Assembly (NCBI RefSeq): GCF_002213415.1
Contig: NZ_NJGU01000004.1
Location: 62,001 to 126,000 of the forward strand
DNA: 64,000 nt
Reading direction: 5' to 3'
DNA from: Herbaspirillum robiniae
GTDB taxonomy: Bacteria; Pseudomonadota; Gammaproteobacteria; Burkholderiales; Burkholderiaceae_D
The translations under genes were made by a program, and so were the position numbers. The notes under the pieces were generated by a model that was given only the letters and a program-made list of their open reading frames with translations, made no database searches and was not told where the DNA came from. Below, piece after piece: positions 19,601 to 28,118 of the stretch (position 1 is its first letter; the number at the start of each line of letters is the position of its first letter).

Positions 19601-20147
19601 CCAGTCGGGCGAGATCCATGAGATCGGTTTCCAGATGTATTCCGACATGTTGAACGAAGCGGTCCGCGCGCTGAAGAACGGCAAGGAGCCGGACCTGGCC
19701 GCGCCGCTGGCGTCGACTACCGAAATCAACCTGCACGTGCCGGCGCTGTTGCCCAACGACTTCTGCGGCGACGTCCACGAGCGCCTCTCGCTGTACAAGC
19801 GTTTCGCCAACTGCGAGAAGCAGGAGGCCATCGACGACCTGCAGGAGGAGCTGATCGACCGCTTCGGCAAGCTGCCCGAGCCGGCGCGCTCGCTGATCGA
19901 GACGCATCGCCTGCGCATCTCCGCCAAGCCCCTGGGCATCAGCAAGATCGACGCCCACTCCGAGGCCGCGCTGATGCAGTTCGTGCCCAATCCGCCGATC
20001 GACGCCATGCGCATCATCGAGCTGGTGCAGAAGAACCGCCAGGTCAAGCTCAACGGCCAGGACAAGCTGCGCATCACCGCCAACATGCCCGACCTCAACG
20101 CCCGCGTGCAGCAGGTCAAGGCGATCATGAAGGCGCTGGGGGCCTGA
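16683..20147 (+). CDS. mfd: Transcription-repair coupling factor
   Basis: Displaces RNA polymerase stalled at DNA lesions and recruits UvrA. 1154 residues, full length. The UvrB-like N-terminal module covers roughly residues 15-350, the RNA polymerase-interacting domain begins near 480 (KIGDPVVHSSHGIGRYMGL), and the SF2 translocase has Walker A GDVGFGKTEVALRA, DEEH box IIDEEHRFGVRQK and motif VI region HQLRGRVGRSHHQAYAY, followed by the TRCF C-terminal domain. The ATG at 16683 is chosen over a TTG at 16650. TATAAT at 16591-16596 is a candidate -10 box. The whole antisense strand is also open, a GC effect. Confidence 0.97.
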   Translation: MSFDLKKSLPKPGVRFVPPAVHGSADACLLAQAALALKAEGRMLAVVVAGATEAQRLLSEIPWFQPDGARDDEQLRLRCHLLPDWETLPYDAFSPHQDLVSERLATLYEVQNGQCDLLIVPATTALLRMAPPEFLAAYTFFFKKGEKLDEGRLKSQLTLAGYSHVGQVMSPGEYSVRGGLIDIFPMGSVVPYRLDLFGDTIETIRTFDADTQRSLYPVPEVRLLPGREFPMDEAARLAFRNRWREVFEGDPSRSAIYKDIGNGIASAGIEYYLPLFFEQTATLFQYLPESAMFATVGDIEHAIKRFWSDTRSRWQFLNADRERPVLEPHAIYLDDEDFFTLLKPHARWVLKTDDAPSEFSAPLPNIAVNRRIEDPLANLRSFLLQTDRRVLICAESNGRRETLQQYFAEYDLHPVLCDDWQGFLASGEALMLGVAPLQAGFALQQGGAAGLAFITETELYAGTGRRVGSRKQQAATDVEFMVRDLSELKIGDPVVHSSHGIGRYMGLISMDLGEGETEFLHLEYAKETKLYVPVSQLHVISRYSGASPEDAPLHALGSGQWEKAKRKAAQQVRDTAAELLNLYARRALRQGHAFQYSAHDYEAFADSFGFEETADQAAAINAVIKDMTGGKPMDRLICGDVGFGKTEVALRAAFVAVMGGKQVAILAPTTLLAEQHAQTFADRFANWPVKIAELSRFRTGKEVTQAIKGLGDGTIDIVIGTHKLLSDEVKFSRLGLVIIDEEHRFGVRQKEALKSLRAEVDVLTLTATPIPRTLGMALEGLRDFSVIATAPQKRLAIKTFVRAEGESTIREACLRELKRGGQVYFLHNEVETIANRKAALEALLPEARIAVAHGQMHERDLEKVMRDFVAQRFNILLCTTIIETGIDVPTANTIIMHRADKFGLAQLHQLRGRVGRSHHQAYAYLLVQDVQGLSKQAQRRLEAIQQMEELGSGFYLAMHDLEIRGAGEVLGDHQSGEIHEIGFQMYSDMLNEAVRALKNGKEPDLAAPLASTTEINLHVPALLPNDFCGDVHERLSLYKRFANCEKQEAIDDLQEELIDRFGKLPEPARSLIETHRLRISAKPLGISKIDAHSEAALMQFVPNPPIDAMRIIELVQKNRQVKLNGQDKLRITANMPDLNARVQQVKAIMKALGA

Positions 20148-20200
20148 GCGGGTCCGCATCCATTACCGAATCCATCAATACGTAGAGACAAGAAAAGCAC

Positions 20201-21067
20201 ATGAACCTGATCCTGCAAGCGCAGAAAAGCGCCAACGTTTCGTCGTCCGACATCGATGCCGTCGCCGCGCTGGCCGGCGGCCGCGCCGAGCAGCTGGCCG
20301 ACGCCCGCGTGCCCGACGCCGACGCCTGGCGCGTGGCCGGCGTGACCTTCAGCGACGACCTCAAGACCCGCATCGACGCCGCCTGCCTGGCCGCGCAGCT
20401 GGACTACGCCTTCGTCGACCCGGCGCGCAAGCTGGCCGACTTCAGGCTGGTGGCGATGGACATGGACTCGACCCTGATCACCATCGAATGCATCGACGAG
20501 ATCGCCGACATGCAAGGCCTGAAGCCGCAAGTGGCGGAGATCACCGAAGCCGCCATGCGCGGCGAGATCGAGTTCAACGAGAGTCTCCTGCGCCGCGTCG
20601 CGCTGTTGAAGGGGCTGGACGCGTCGGCGCTGCAGCGCGTCTACGACGAGCGCCTGAAGCTGTCGCCGGGCGCCGAGAACATGCTCAGGACCATCCAGGC
20701 GGCCGGCCTGAAGACGCTGCTGGTGTCGGGCGGTTTCACCTTCTTCACCGACCGCATGAAGGAGCGCCTGGGCCTGGACTACACGCACTCCAACACGCTG
20801 GAAATCGTCGACGGCAAGCTGACCGGCCGCGTGGTCGGCGGCATCGTCAACGCCGACGAGAAGCGCCTGACGGTGGAGCGCGTCTGCCAGGAGATCGGCG
20901 CCCGGCCGTCGCAGGCCATCGTCATGGGCGACGGCGCCAACGACCTGAAGATGATGGGCATCTCCGGCCTGTCGGTGGCCTTCCGCGCCAAGCCGGTGGT
21001 GCGCGCCCAGGCATCCGTGGGCTTGAATTTTGTGGGGTTGGACGGCATCTTGAACCTGTTGGGCTGA
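20201..21067 (+). CDS. serB: Phosphoserine phosphatase
   Basis: Last step of serine synthesis. 288 residues: a short N-terminal part (about 1-80), then a HAD-family phosphatase. HAD motif I is AMDMDSTLITIECIDE (nucleophile and acid aspartates in DMDST), motif II LLVSGGFTFFTD, and motif IV VMGDGANDLKMM. It follows mfd after 53 bases on the same strand; the two may share a transcript. Confidence 0.95.
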   Translation: MNLILQAQKSANVSSSDIDAVAALAGGRAEQLADARVPDADAWRVAGVTFSDDLKTRIDAACLAAQLDYAFVDPARKLADFRLVAMDMDSTLITIECIDEIADMQGLKPQVAEITEAAMRGEIEFNESLLRRVALLKGLDASALQRVYDERLKLSPGAENMLRTIQAAGLKTLLVSGGFTFFTDRMKERLGLDYTHSNTLEIVDGKLTGRVVGGIVNADEKRLTVERVCQEIGARPSQAIVMGDGANDLKMMGISGLSVAFRAKPVVRAQASVGLNFVGLDGILNLLG

Positions 21068-21092
21068 ACGCCCATTGACGACAGGAGACGCG

Positions 21093-21455
21093 ATGGAGCA
21101 GGAACTGGTGTTCGACGGCAATACCCAATCGGCCAAGGAGCTGGCGCGGTGGCTGTACATCTTCCACGGCATCAGCCTCGCGTTTTCGCTGGGCATGCTG
21201 TCCTGGCTGCCGCTGATCGTCAATTACCTCAAGCGCGCCGACGCGGCCGATACCTTCGTCTACAGCCATCACCGCTGGCAGATCCGTTCGTTCTGGTGGT
21301 ATCTGTTCTGGATGTTCGCCGGCGGCGTGGTCTCGGCCACCGTGGTCGGCATTCCGCTGGCGATCCTGATCTGGACGCTGGCCTGGATCTGGAAGGCCTA
21401 CCGGCTCATCAAGGGCTTCCTCGATCTCAACGACAACCAGCCGATGCCGCTCTGA
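21093..21455 (+). CDS. Small membrane protein, DUF4870-like
   Basis: 120 residues with three hydrophobic segments: about 19-43 (WLYIFHGISLAFSLGMLSWL), 69-88 (FWWYLFWMFAGGVVSATVVG) and 90-107 (PLAILIWTLAWIWKAYRL). The short soluble loop contains YSHHRWQIRSFWW. This matches the layout of small DUF4870-type membrane proteins. CAGGAG at 21082-21087 supports the ATG at 21093. It begins 25 bases after serB and is followed by a terminator, so it is the last gene of a likely serB unit. The function is unknown. Confidence 0.75.
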   Translation: MEQELVFDGNTQSAKELARWLYIFHGISLAFSLGMLSWLPLIVNYLKRADAADTFVYSHHRWQIRSFWWYLFWMFAGGVVSATVVGIPLAILIWTLAWIWKAYRLIKGFLDLNDNQPMPL

Positions 21456-21525
21456 GGCCCGCGCACCGGCCACCGGCGGCATCACGGCAAGCCTTGTCGG
21501 CAGGCCGGCCGGCAGACTCATCAGG

Positions 21526-21553
21526 CGGCGTCCCAAAAGGGACGCCGTTTTCG
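21526..21553 (+). terminator. Rho-independent terminator after the serB unit
   Basis: CGGCGTCCC (21526-21534), loop AAAA, GGGACGCCG (21539-21547), then TTTTCGTTT. The stem is perfect over 9 base pairs. Confidence 0.88.
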
Positions 21554-21673
21554 TTTGTGGCGGCCGTCCCTGGCGGGGTCGCGGTCGCCAGTTGTCGAAA
21601 AGCAAACTCCAGTCTGGAAGCGGGGAAGATGGTCATATCGCAACCTTTCGAGCATAATCTCAAAGATTGTCTG

Positions 21674-21692
21674 GCCGGATCCGATATCCGGC
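21674..21692. promoter_or_regulatory. Palindrome upstream of the wsp operon
   Basis: GCCGGAT (21674-21680) and ATCCGGC (21686-21692) form a perfect dyad around CCGAT, 72 bases before the wspA start. It may be an operator or an mRNA hairpin. The remainder of the 309-base gap between the preceding gene and wspA holds only the terminator above. Confidence 0.4.
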
Positions 21693-21764
21693 GATGTGCG
21701 GAATCGCGATCCGCATGTCCGACATCCTCGATCCGATGCATACCAATACCAAGAAAGCCTGCGC

Positions 21765-23390
21765 ATGAAGAACTGGACGATCAAGCAACGCATACTCGGA
21801 AGCTTTGGGCTCATCCTCGTCCTGATGGCGCTGATGGCCGGCATCTCCGCCTACAATCTTTCCCGGATCGAGACCAGCGCTACCAGCCTGCGCAAGGATT
21901 CGACTCCCGGTCTCTACTACAGCACCATGATCAACGCGGCATGGTACGAGAACCTGCTGATGGGCCAGCAGATCGCCCAGATCGACAAGACCGATGCCGA
22001 GCGCCAGGGCAACATCGCGCTGCTGCGTCGCAACGGCGAGCGTCTGGACCGTCTGCAGGAAGACTACGACAAGACCGTCTTCAGCGAAGATGACCGCAAG
22101 CTGTTCAGCGACTTCAAGGAGGCGCGGCAAAAATACCGCGCCATGGTGACCGAAGTGCTGAAGATGGACTTCAGCCAGGAGGGCGCCGTCGACAAGATCT
22201 TCAACGAACAGATCCGCCCGCAATGGCGCCTGGCCTATCAGTTGACCCAACGCATGGTGGAGAAGAACAAGGCGATCGCCGATGATGCCGCCTCCAACAT
22301 CAGCGAGTCGGTCACTTCGGCGCAGTTCGCCATGCTGGTGTCGCTGATGGCCGCGCTGCTGGCCGCGCTGGTGTGCGGCTTCCTGCTGATGCGCGCCATC
22401 AACGAGCCGCTGCAAAAGCTCATGGGCATCCTCGACATCATGCGCTCCGGCGACTTTTCGCGCCGCCTGCAGCTGGACAGCCAGGATGAGTTCGGCCACC
22501 TGGCCACCGGCTTCAACCGCATGACCGACGACCTCACCTCGCTGGTGGGGCAGGCGCAAAAGTCCTCGGCCCAGGTCGCCACCTCGATGACGGAAATCGC
22601 GGCCACCTCCAAGCAGCAGCAAGCCACCGCGGCGGAAACCGCCGCCACCACCACCGAGATCGGCGCGACCTCGCGCGAGATCTTCGCCACCTCGCGCGAC
22701 CTGGTGCGCACCATGAATGAAGTGTCGGTGGTCTCCGACCAGACCTCGACCCTGGCCGGCAGCGGCCAGGCCGGGCTGACGCGCATGGAAGACACCATGC
22801 AAAGCGTGATGGACGCGGCCGGCTCGGTCAGCGCCAAGCTGGCCATCCTCAACGAGAAGGCCGGCAACATCAACCAGGTCGTCACCACCATCACCAAGGT
22901 GGCCGACCAGACCAACCTGCTGTCGCTGAACGCCGCGATCGAAGCCGAGAAGGCCGGCGAGCACGGCCGCGGTTTCTCCGTGGTCGCCACCGAGATCCGC
23001 CGCCTGGCCGACCAGACCGCCGTGGCCACCTACGACATCGAAGTGATGGTCAAGGAAATCCAGTCGGCCGTGGCGGCCGGCGTGATGGGCATGGACAAGT
23101 TCTCCGACCAGGTGCGGCGCGGCATGCAGGAAGTGCAGAACGCCGGCAGCCAGCTGTCGCAGATCATCGCCCAGGTGCAGGCGCTGTCGCCGCGCTTCCA
23201 GATGGTCAACGAAGGCATGCAGGCGCAGGCCAACAGCGCCGAACAGATCAATCAGGCGCTGGTGCAGCTCTCGGAAGCCGCGCAGCAGACCGTGGAGTCG
23301 CTGCAGCAGTCCAGCCAGGCCATCGAGGAATTGAACGTGGTGTCCAACGAGCTGCGCAACGGCGTGTCGCGCTTCAAGGTGGCGGGCTGA
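21765..23390 (+). CDS. wspA: Wsp surface-sensing receptor, methyl-accepting chemotaxis protein WspA
   Basis: 541-residue membrane receptor opening with [20 protein letters not shown] (first transmembrane helix about 9-31), a four-helix-bundle periplasmic part, a second transmembrane helix near 188-212, HAMP, and the cytoplasmic coiled coil with tip [20 protein letters not shown], then [14 protein letters not shown]. The E-x-E-K-A-G tip differs from the A-x-E-A-A-R-A-G tip of the other two receptors here. It starts the six-gene signalling operon that follows, so it is assigned as WspA from context. In pseudomonads WspA senses surface contact or envelope stress and drives c-di-GMP synthesis through WspR. 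The start ATG at 21765 is the first sensible one; upstream sequence in frame is not protein-like. Confidence 0.92.
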   Translation: MKNWTIKQRILGSFGLILVLMALMAGISAYNLSRIETSATSLRKDSTPGLYYSTMINAAWYENLLMGQQIAQIDKTDAERQGNIALLRRNGERLDRLQEDYDKTVFSEDDRKLFSDFKEARQKYRAMVTEVLKMDFSQEGAVDKIFNEQIRPQWRLAYQLTQRMVEKNKAIADDAASNISESVTSAQFAMLVSLMAALLAALVCGFLLMRAINEPLQKLMGILDIMRSGDFSRRLQLDSQDEFGHLATGFNRMTDDLTSLVGQAQKSSAQVATSMTEIAATSKQQQATAAETAATTTEIGATSREIFATSRDLVRTMNEVSVVSDQTSTLAGSGQAGLTRMEDTMQSVMDAAGSVSAKLAILNEKAGNINQVVTTITKVADQTNLLSLNAAIEAEKAGEHGRGFSVVATEIRRLADQTAVATYDIEVMVKEIQSAVAAGVMGMDKFSDQVRRGMQEVQNAGSQLSQIIAQVQALSPRFQMVNEGMQAQANSAEQINQALVQLSEAAQQTVESLQQSSQAIEELNVVSNELRNGVSRFKVAG

Positions 23391-23439
23391 TTGCCGCCGC
23401 GCTTTCGCTGAAGCCGTCGCGCCAGTCTGCGTTTTCGCC

Positions 23440-23937
23440 ATGAGCCAGAAACTGTTCCTGCTGTTTAGCATCGGTCGCGACCGTTACGCCCTGCAGGCGT
23501 CGGATGTGTCCGTGGTGCTGCCCATGGCGCTGTGCAAGCAGGTGCCGGGCACGCCGCCCTGGGTGCGCGGGCTGTTCAGCTACGGGGCGCGCAATGTGCC
23601 GGTGATCGACCTGCCGATGCTGGCCAGCGGCCAACCTGCCGCCATTCGCGTGAGCACGCGCCTGGTGCTGGCGCATTACGCGCCGGCCGGCCGCGCGCCG
23701 GAGCTGCTGGGCCTGCTGCTGGAGCAGGCCACCGACACCTTGCGCTGCAATCCCGACGATTTCCTCGCCTCGGGCATCGCCAACGAAGAAGCGCGCTACC
23801 TCGGCCCGGTGATGCGTCACCAGGGCGCCCTGCTGCAATGGGTCAAGGTGGATGAACTGCTGGACGAAGCCACCCGCGCGCTGCTCTATCCCGAGTCCGA
23901 TGTCGCCGGAACTGCGGCGCAAGAGGCGGGCGCATGA
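23440..23937 (+). CDS. wspB: CheW-like adaptor WspB
   Basis: 165 residues, a single CheW domain (about 3-150): LFLLFSIGRDRYALQASDVSVV, then WVRGLFSYGARNVPVIDLPML. It couples the receptor to the WspE kinase. It lies 49 bases after wspA and overlaps wspC by 4 bases (ATGA), so translation is probably coupled. Named by position in the operon; its sequence alone would only say CheW. Confidence 0.88.
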   Translation: MSQKLFLLFSIGRDRYALQASDVSVVLPMALCKQVPGTPPWVRGLFSYGARNVPVIDLPMLASGQPAAIRVSTRLVLAHYAPAGRAPELLGLLLEQATDTLRCNPDDFLASGIANEEARYLGPVMRHQGALLQWVKVDELLDEATRALLYPESDVAGTAAQEAGA

Positions 23938-25220
23938 AGGCGCTGGAACGGATTGCCGACACCCTCAAGGGCGCGATGGGGCTGGACATGGCCACCGTCG
24001 GCCAGAGCCTGATCGAGCGCGTGGTGCGCGAACGCATGGCGGCGCTGCAGATCGAGGACGACGAGCTTTACCTCGCCGAACTGATCAATTCGGCGGCCGA
24101 ATTGCAGTGCCTGATCGAGCTGGCCGTGGTGCCGGAGACCTGGTTCTTCCGCGACCGCGAAGCGATGCTTGCGGTGGCGCGGCTGGCGCGCGAGAAGCTG
24201 GCGGCGATGCCGGCCGGGCGCATCCGCATCTTGAGCCTGCCTTGCTCCACCGGCGAAGAGCCGTATTCGCTGGCCATGGCGCTGTTCGACGCCGGCGTGC
24301 CGGCCTCGATGTTCCAGATCGACGCCGTCGACATACGCACGCGCTCGCTGGAGATCGCCGCCGACGGCGTGTATGGACGCAACTCCTTCCGCGGCCGCGA
24401 ACTGGATTTCCGCGATGCCTATTTCACGCCGCAGGACGGCGACTGGCGCATCGACGAACGGGTCAAGGAGCGCGTGCGGTTCTCGGCCGGCAACATTCTC
24501 ACGCCGGACTTCATGCGCCATAGCGAGCCTTACGATTTCATCCTGTGCCGCAACGTGCTGATCTACTTCGAGCGCGAGGTGCAGTTGCAGGTAGTCGCGC
24601 TGCTGGAGCGGCTGATGAAGGATGACGCCTTCATCTTCGTCGGCCCGGCAGAAGGCGGCATCATGCTCAGCCCGCGCATGGTCTCGGCCGGCATCGCGCT
24701 GGCCTTCGGTTTTCGCAAGCGCTTGCCGGAGGAGCGGCAGGCGGCCGCGACGGCGCCGCTGCCTCCGCTCAAGCTCACGCCGCTGCCCGCAGCGAAGCTG
24801 GCGCCGATGCCGCGCGCGGTGTCGGCCGGCGCCGCGCGCCCGGCGATCGCGCCCGCCGTCAATCATCCGGCGCCGGGCGTGCATGTGCCGCAGTTGCTGC
24901 TGGAGCGCGCGCGCCAGCTGGCCGACCAGGGTGAGTTTTCGCGCGCCGCCGAGTTGTGCGAGCAGGCCGTGCGCGAACAGGGGCCGAGCGCCGATGCGTT
25001 CTATCTGATGGGGCTGATTCACGACGCCGGCGGCGACACCGGCGCGGCGCAGCGCTGCTACCGCAAGGCGGTCTACCTGCAGCCGGCCCATCACGAGGCC
25101 TTGCTGCATCTGGCGGCGCTGCTGCAGGCGCAGGGCGATGCGGCCGGCGCCCAGACCATGCGCCAGCGCGCCGAACGCATCGAGAAATCGGCTAATCCGG
25201 GGGAGAGTGCGCATGGCTGA
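23934..25220 (+). CDS. wspC: Receptor methyltransferase WspC (CheR domain plus TPR)
   Basis: Transfers methyl groups from SAM to receptor glutamates. 428 residues. The CheR domain (about 10-265) shows VVPETWFFRDREAM, LSLPCSTGEEPYSLAMAL, and YDFILCRNVLIYFE. A proline- and alanine-rich linker (about 270-315) leads to a C-terminal pair of TPR-like helices (about 320-410, LADQGEFSRAAELCEQAV and DTGAAQRCYRKAVYLQPAH). CheR-TPR fusion is the WspC form, unlike plain CheR. It overlaps wspB by 4 bases and wspD by 8. Confidence 0.92.
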   Translation: MKALERIADTLKGAMGLDMATVGQSLIERVVRERMAALQIEDDELYLAELINSAAELQCLIELAVVPETWFFRDREAMLAVARLAREKLAAMPAGRIRILSLPCSTGEEPYSLAMALFDAGVPASMFQIDAVDIRTRSLEIAADGVYGRNSFRGRELDFRDAYFTPQDGDWRIDERVKERVRFSAGNILTPDFMRHSEPYDFILCRNVLIYFEREVQLQVVALLERLMKDDAFIFVGPAEGGIMLSPRMVSAGIALAFGFRKRLPEERQAAATAPLPPLKLTPLPAAKLAPMPRAVSAGAARPAIAPAVNHPAPGVHVPQLLLERARQLADQGEFSRAAELCEQAVREQGPSADAFYLMGLIHDAGGDTGAAQRCYRKAVYLQPAHHEALLHLAALLQAQGDAAGAQTMRQRAERIEKSANPGESAHG

Positions 25221-25794
25221 GATCAAAAGCGCCGGCCCCGAGGCGGGTGCCTACGTGCTGGACAAGGTCAGCGCATCGGAAGATCTGGCGCGCCAGTGGT
25301 CGCAGTCGCCGTCGACGGCGGTGCACGAGACCCAGGCCAGGGATGCCGGCGACAGCGAGTCGGCGCTGGTGTTTCGCATCGGCGAGGAATGGCTGGCGCT
25401 GGGCACCGGGGTCATCAATGAGGTGGCCGATGCGCGGCCGGCGCACAGCCTGCCGCACCAGCGCAACCGCGCCGTGCTCGGCGTGCTCAATATCCGCGGC
25501 GCGCTGCGCATCTGCGTGTCGCTGGCGCGGCTGTTCCAGCTCGGCGCGGAGAACGCCAAGCCCACCGGCCATCACTTGCTGGTGGCCATGCACGAGGGGC
25601 AGACGCTGGTGTTTCCGGTCGACGAGGTGGCGGGCGTGCACCGCTACGACCCGTCCACCGTGGGCGCAGCACCCACCACGCTGGCGCATGCCGCCACCCA
25701 GTACACGCTGGGGCTGCTGGACTGGCGCGGCCGCAAGGTCGGCCTGCTGGATCACGGCCTGCTGTTCTACGCGCTCAATCGGAGCATGACATGA
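25213..25794 (+). CDS. wspD: CheW-like adaptor WspD
   Basis: 193 residues: an N-terminal extension of about 50 residues, then a CheW domain with LVFRIGEEWLALGTGVINEV and HQRNRAVLGVLNIRGALRIC. The start ATG at 25213 has GGGAGAG just upstream and lies inside the end of wspC (8-base overlap). The stop overlaps the wspE start (ATGA). The second adaptor of the operon, as in pseudomonad wsp operons. Confidence 0.9.
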   Translation: MAEIKSAGPEAGAYVLDKVSASEDLARQWSQSPSTAVHETQARDAGDSESALVFRIGEEWLALGTGVINEVADARPAHSLPHQRNRAVLGVLNIRGALRICVSLARLFQLGAENAKPTGHHLLVAMHEGQTLVFPVDEVAGVHRYDPSTVGAAPTTLAHAATQYTLGLLDWRGRKVGLLDHGLLFYALNRSMT

Positions 25795-28118
25795 GTACGC
25801 CCGACCTGAGCCAGATGTCCATGCTGGACCTGTTCCGCTTCGAGGCGGAGAGCCAGATCCAGCTGCTCAACACCAGCCTGCTGGAACTGGAGAACAACCC
25901 GACGCAGGCCGAGCACCTGGAAGCCTGCATGCGCGCCGGCCACTCGCTCAAGGGCGCGGCGCGCATCGTCGGCCTGGACAGCGCGGTCAAGATCGCCCAC
26001 GTGCTGGAGGACTGCTTCGTGCTGGCCCAGCAGGGCAAGCTGGCGCTGGAGAAAAAACACATCGACGTGCTGCTGCGCGGCGCCGACCTGCTGGGCCGCA
26101 TCGCCAGCCCGCCCGACGGCGATGAAGCCTGGGCCGAGCATGCTGGCCGCGAGGAAGTGGCGGCCTTCATGTCGGGCCTGGCGGCCGTGATGAGCGGCGG
26201 CGAAGCGCCGCCCTGGCCGCCCTCGGCAACTTCTGCGGCGCCGGTCGCTCCTGCCGTTGTGCCGGCGGCCCCCGCTGCGCCGCCCGAGCCGGCCGCTGCA
26301 GCGTCGCAGGCCGAGCCGGAACCGGCCCCGGCGGCGGCGCCGGCAGCGCCAGGCCATCCGCAGTCGTCCTCGCGCGCGGTGCGCGTGAGCGCCGAAAACC
26401 TGGACCGCCTGCTCAGCCTGTCCGGCGAATCGCTGGTCGAGTCGCGGCGCCTGAAACCGTTCACCGCCGGCATGCTGCGCATGAAGCGGGTACAGCGCGA
26501 ATCCATGCAGGCGCTGGACCTGCTGCAACAAAAGCTCTCCGCCGGCGGCGCCGACGAACTGGCGCAGGCGGCGCTGGCCGAGCTGCGCACGCTGATGCAG
26601 CAGAACCAGCATCTGCTGGGCGACCAGCTCAATGAACTGGAAGCGTTCGACCGCCGTTCGGTCAATCTCTCGCAACGCCTGTACGACGAAGCGCTGGCCT
26701 GCCGCATGCGCCCCTTCGCCGACGGCACCGGCGGCTTCGCGCGCATGGTGCGCGACGTCGGCAATGCGCTGGGCAAGCCGGTGCGCCTGGAGATCACCGG
26801 CAACGCCACCCAGATCGACCGCGACATCCTTGAAAAGCTCGACGCGCCCATCGGCCACCTGCTGCGCAACGCCGTCGACCACGGTATCGAAAGTCCGGCT
26901 GCGCGCGCGGCCGCCGGCAAGCCCGAGCTGGGGCTGGTGCGGCTGGAAGCGCGCCACAGCGCCGGCATGCTGCTGATCGAGGTGTCCGACGACGGCGGCG
27001 GCATCGATCTCGAGCGGGTGCGCGAGGCGGTGGTGCAGCGCAAGCTGTCCAACGAAGAAACGGCGGCCCGCCTGTCCGAGGCCGAGTTGCTGGAATTCCT
27101 GCTGCTGCCCAGTTTCAGCCTGCGCGACACGGTGACCGAGATCTCCGGACGCGGCGTCGGCCTGGACGTGGTGGCCGACATGTTGAAGCAGGTGCGCGGC
27201 ACCATCCGCATCACGACCAGGCCCGGGCAGGGCACGCGTTTCCTGATGCAGCTGCCGCTGACGCTGTCGGTGATCCGCAGCCTGCTGGTGGATATCGACG
27301 GGGAACCTTACGCCTTCCCGCTGGCCTATGTGAACCGTACGCTGCGCCTGCAGGCCGAAGAGCTGCAGACGCTCGAGGGTTACCAGCACTTCACGCACGA
27401 CGGCCGCCAGGTCGGCCTGGTTAGCGCGCACCAGATCCTGCAGAAGGGCGAATGGCGCTCGCGCGACGGCGGCGTGTGCGTGGTGGTGATCGGCGACCAT
27501 GAACATACCTACGGGCTGGCGGTGGACGCTTTCCTCGGCGAGCGCATGCTGGTGGTCCAGCCGCTGGACGCGCGCCTGGGCAAGATCCCCGACGTGCTGG
27601 CCGGCGCGCTGATGGAAGACGGCGAGCCGCTCTTGATCCTGGATGTGGCCGACATGGTGCGCTCGGTGGAGAAGCTGACCTCCTCGGGCCGCCTGGAGAC
27701 GGTGCATCACGGCGGCGGCGCACAGGCCGCCAGCGAGGTGCGCAAGAAAGTGCTGGTGGTGGACGACTCGCTCACCGTGCGCGAACTGGAGCGCAAGCTG
27801 CTGACCAACCGAGGTTATCAGGTCACCGTGGCGGTGGACGGCATGGACGGCTGGAACGCCGTGCGCACCGAGCGCTTCGACCTGGTCATCACCGACATCG
27901 ACATGCCGCGCATGGACGGCATCGAACTGGTCACGCTCATTCGCGGCGCGCCCAGCCTGCAGTCGCTGCCGGTGATGATCGTGTCTTACAAGGACAGGGA
28001 AGAAGACCGGCAGCGCGGCCTGGAGGCCGGCGCCGACCACTATTTCACCAAGAGCAGTTTCCACGACGAGAGCCTGCTGCAGGCCGTCGCGGATTTGATC
28101 GGAGACGCTTCATCGTGA
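25791..28118 (+). CDS. wspE: Hybrid chemotaxis-type histidine kinase WspE (CheA-REC)
   Basis: 775 residues. HPt domain with His51 in GHSLKGAARIVGL; an alanine/proline linker (about 145-195); dimerisation; CheA-type HATPase with HLLRNAVDHGIE, DDGGGIDLERVREAV and GRGVGLDVV; CheW-like regulatory domain; and a C-terminal receiver (about 645-770) with VVDDSLTVREL and phospho-acceptor Asp702 in VITDIDMPRMDG. Phosphate passes to the WspR and WspF receivers. The CheA-REC fusion marks Wsp-type systems and differs from the plain CheA at 58 kb. It overlaps both neighbours by 4 bases. Confidence 0.94.
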   Translation: MSTPDLSQMSMLDLFRFEAESQIQLLNTSLLELENNPTQAEHLEACMRAGHSLKGAARIVGLDSAVKIAHVLEDCFVLAQQGKLALEKKHIDVLLRGADLLGRIASPPDGDEAWAEHAGREEVAAFMSGLAAVMSGGEAPPWPPSATSAAPVAPAVVPAAPAAPPEPAAAASQAEPEPAPAAAPAAPGHPQSSSRAVRVSAENLDRLLSLSGESLVESRRLKPFTAGMLRMKRVQRESMQALDLLQQKLSAGGADELAQAALAELRTLMQQNQHLLGDQLNELEAFDRRSVNLSQRLYDEALACRMRPFADGTGGFARMVRDVGNALGKPVRLEITGNATQIDRDILEKLDAPIGHLLRNAVDHGIESPAARAAAGKPELGLVRLEARHSAGMLLIEVSDDGGGIDLERVREAVVQRKLSNEETAARLSEAELLEFLLLPSFSLRDTVTEISGRGVGLDVVADMLKQVRGTIRITTRPGQGTRFLMQLPLTLSVIRSLLVDIDGEPYAFPLAYVNRTLRLQAEELQTLEGYQHFTHDGRQVGLVSAHQILQKGEWRSRDGGVCVVVIGDHEHTYGLAVDAFLGERMLVVQPLDARLGKIPDVLAGALMEDGEPLLILDVADMVRSVEKLTSSGRLETVHHGGGAQAASEVRKKVLVVDDSLTVRELERKLLTNRGYQVTVAVDGMDGWNAVRTERFDLVITDIDMPRMDGIELVTLIRGAPSLQSLPVMIVSYKDREEDRQRGLEAGADHYFTKSSFHDESLLQAVADLIGDASS

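Noticed and set aside
16590..20159. 1189-residue minus-strand frame covering all of mfd
   Set aside because: Composition is the antisense pattern of mfd with no domain; mfd on the plus strand is unambiguous.
21655..21690. Possible sigma-28 promoter ahead of wspA (CAAAG with CCGATAT)
   Set aside because: Spacing is off by one and the -10 part overlaps the dyad; the match is too weak.
25767..28064. 765-residue antisense frame opposite wspE
   Set aside because: Same GC-driven effect; His/Gln/Arg-rich, no family resemblance.
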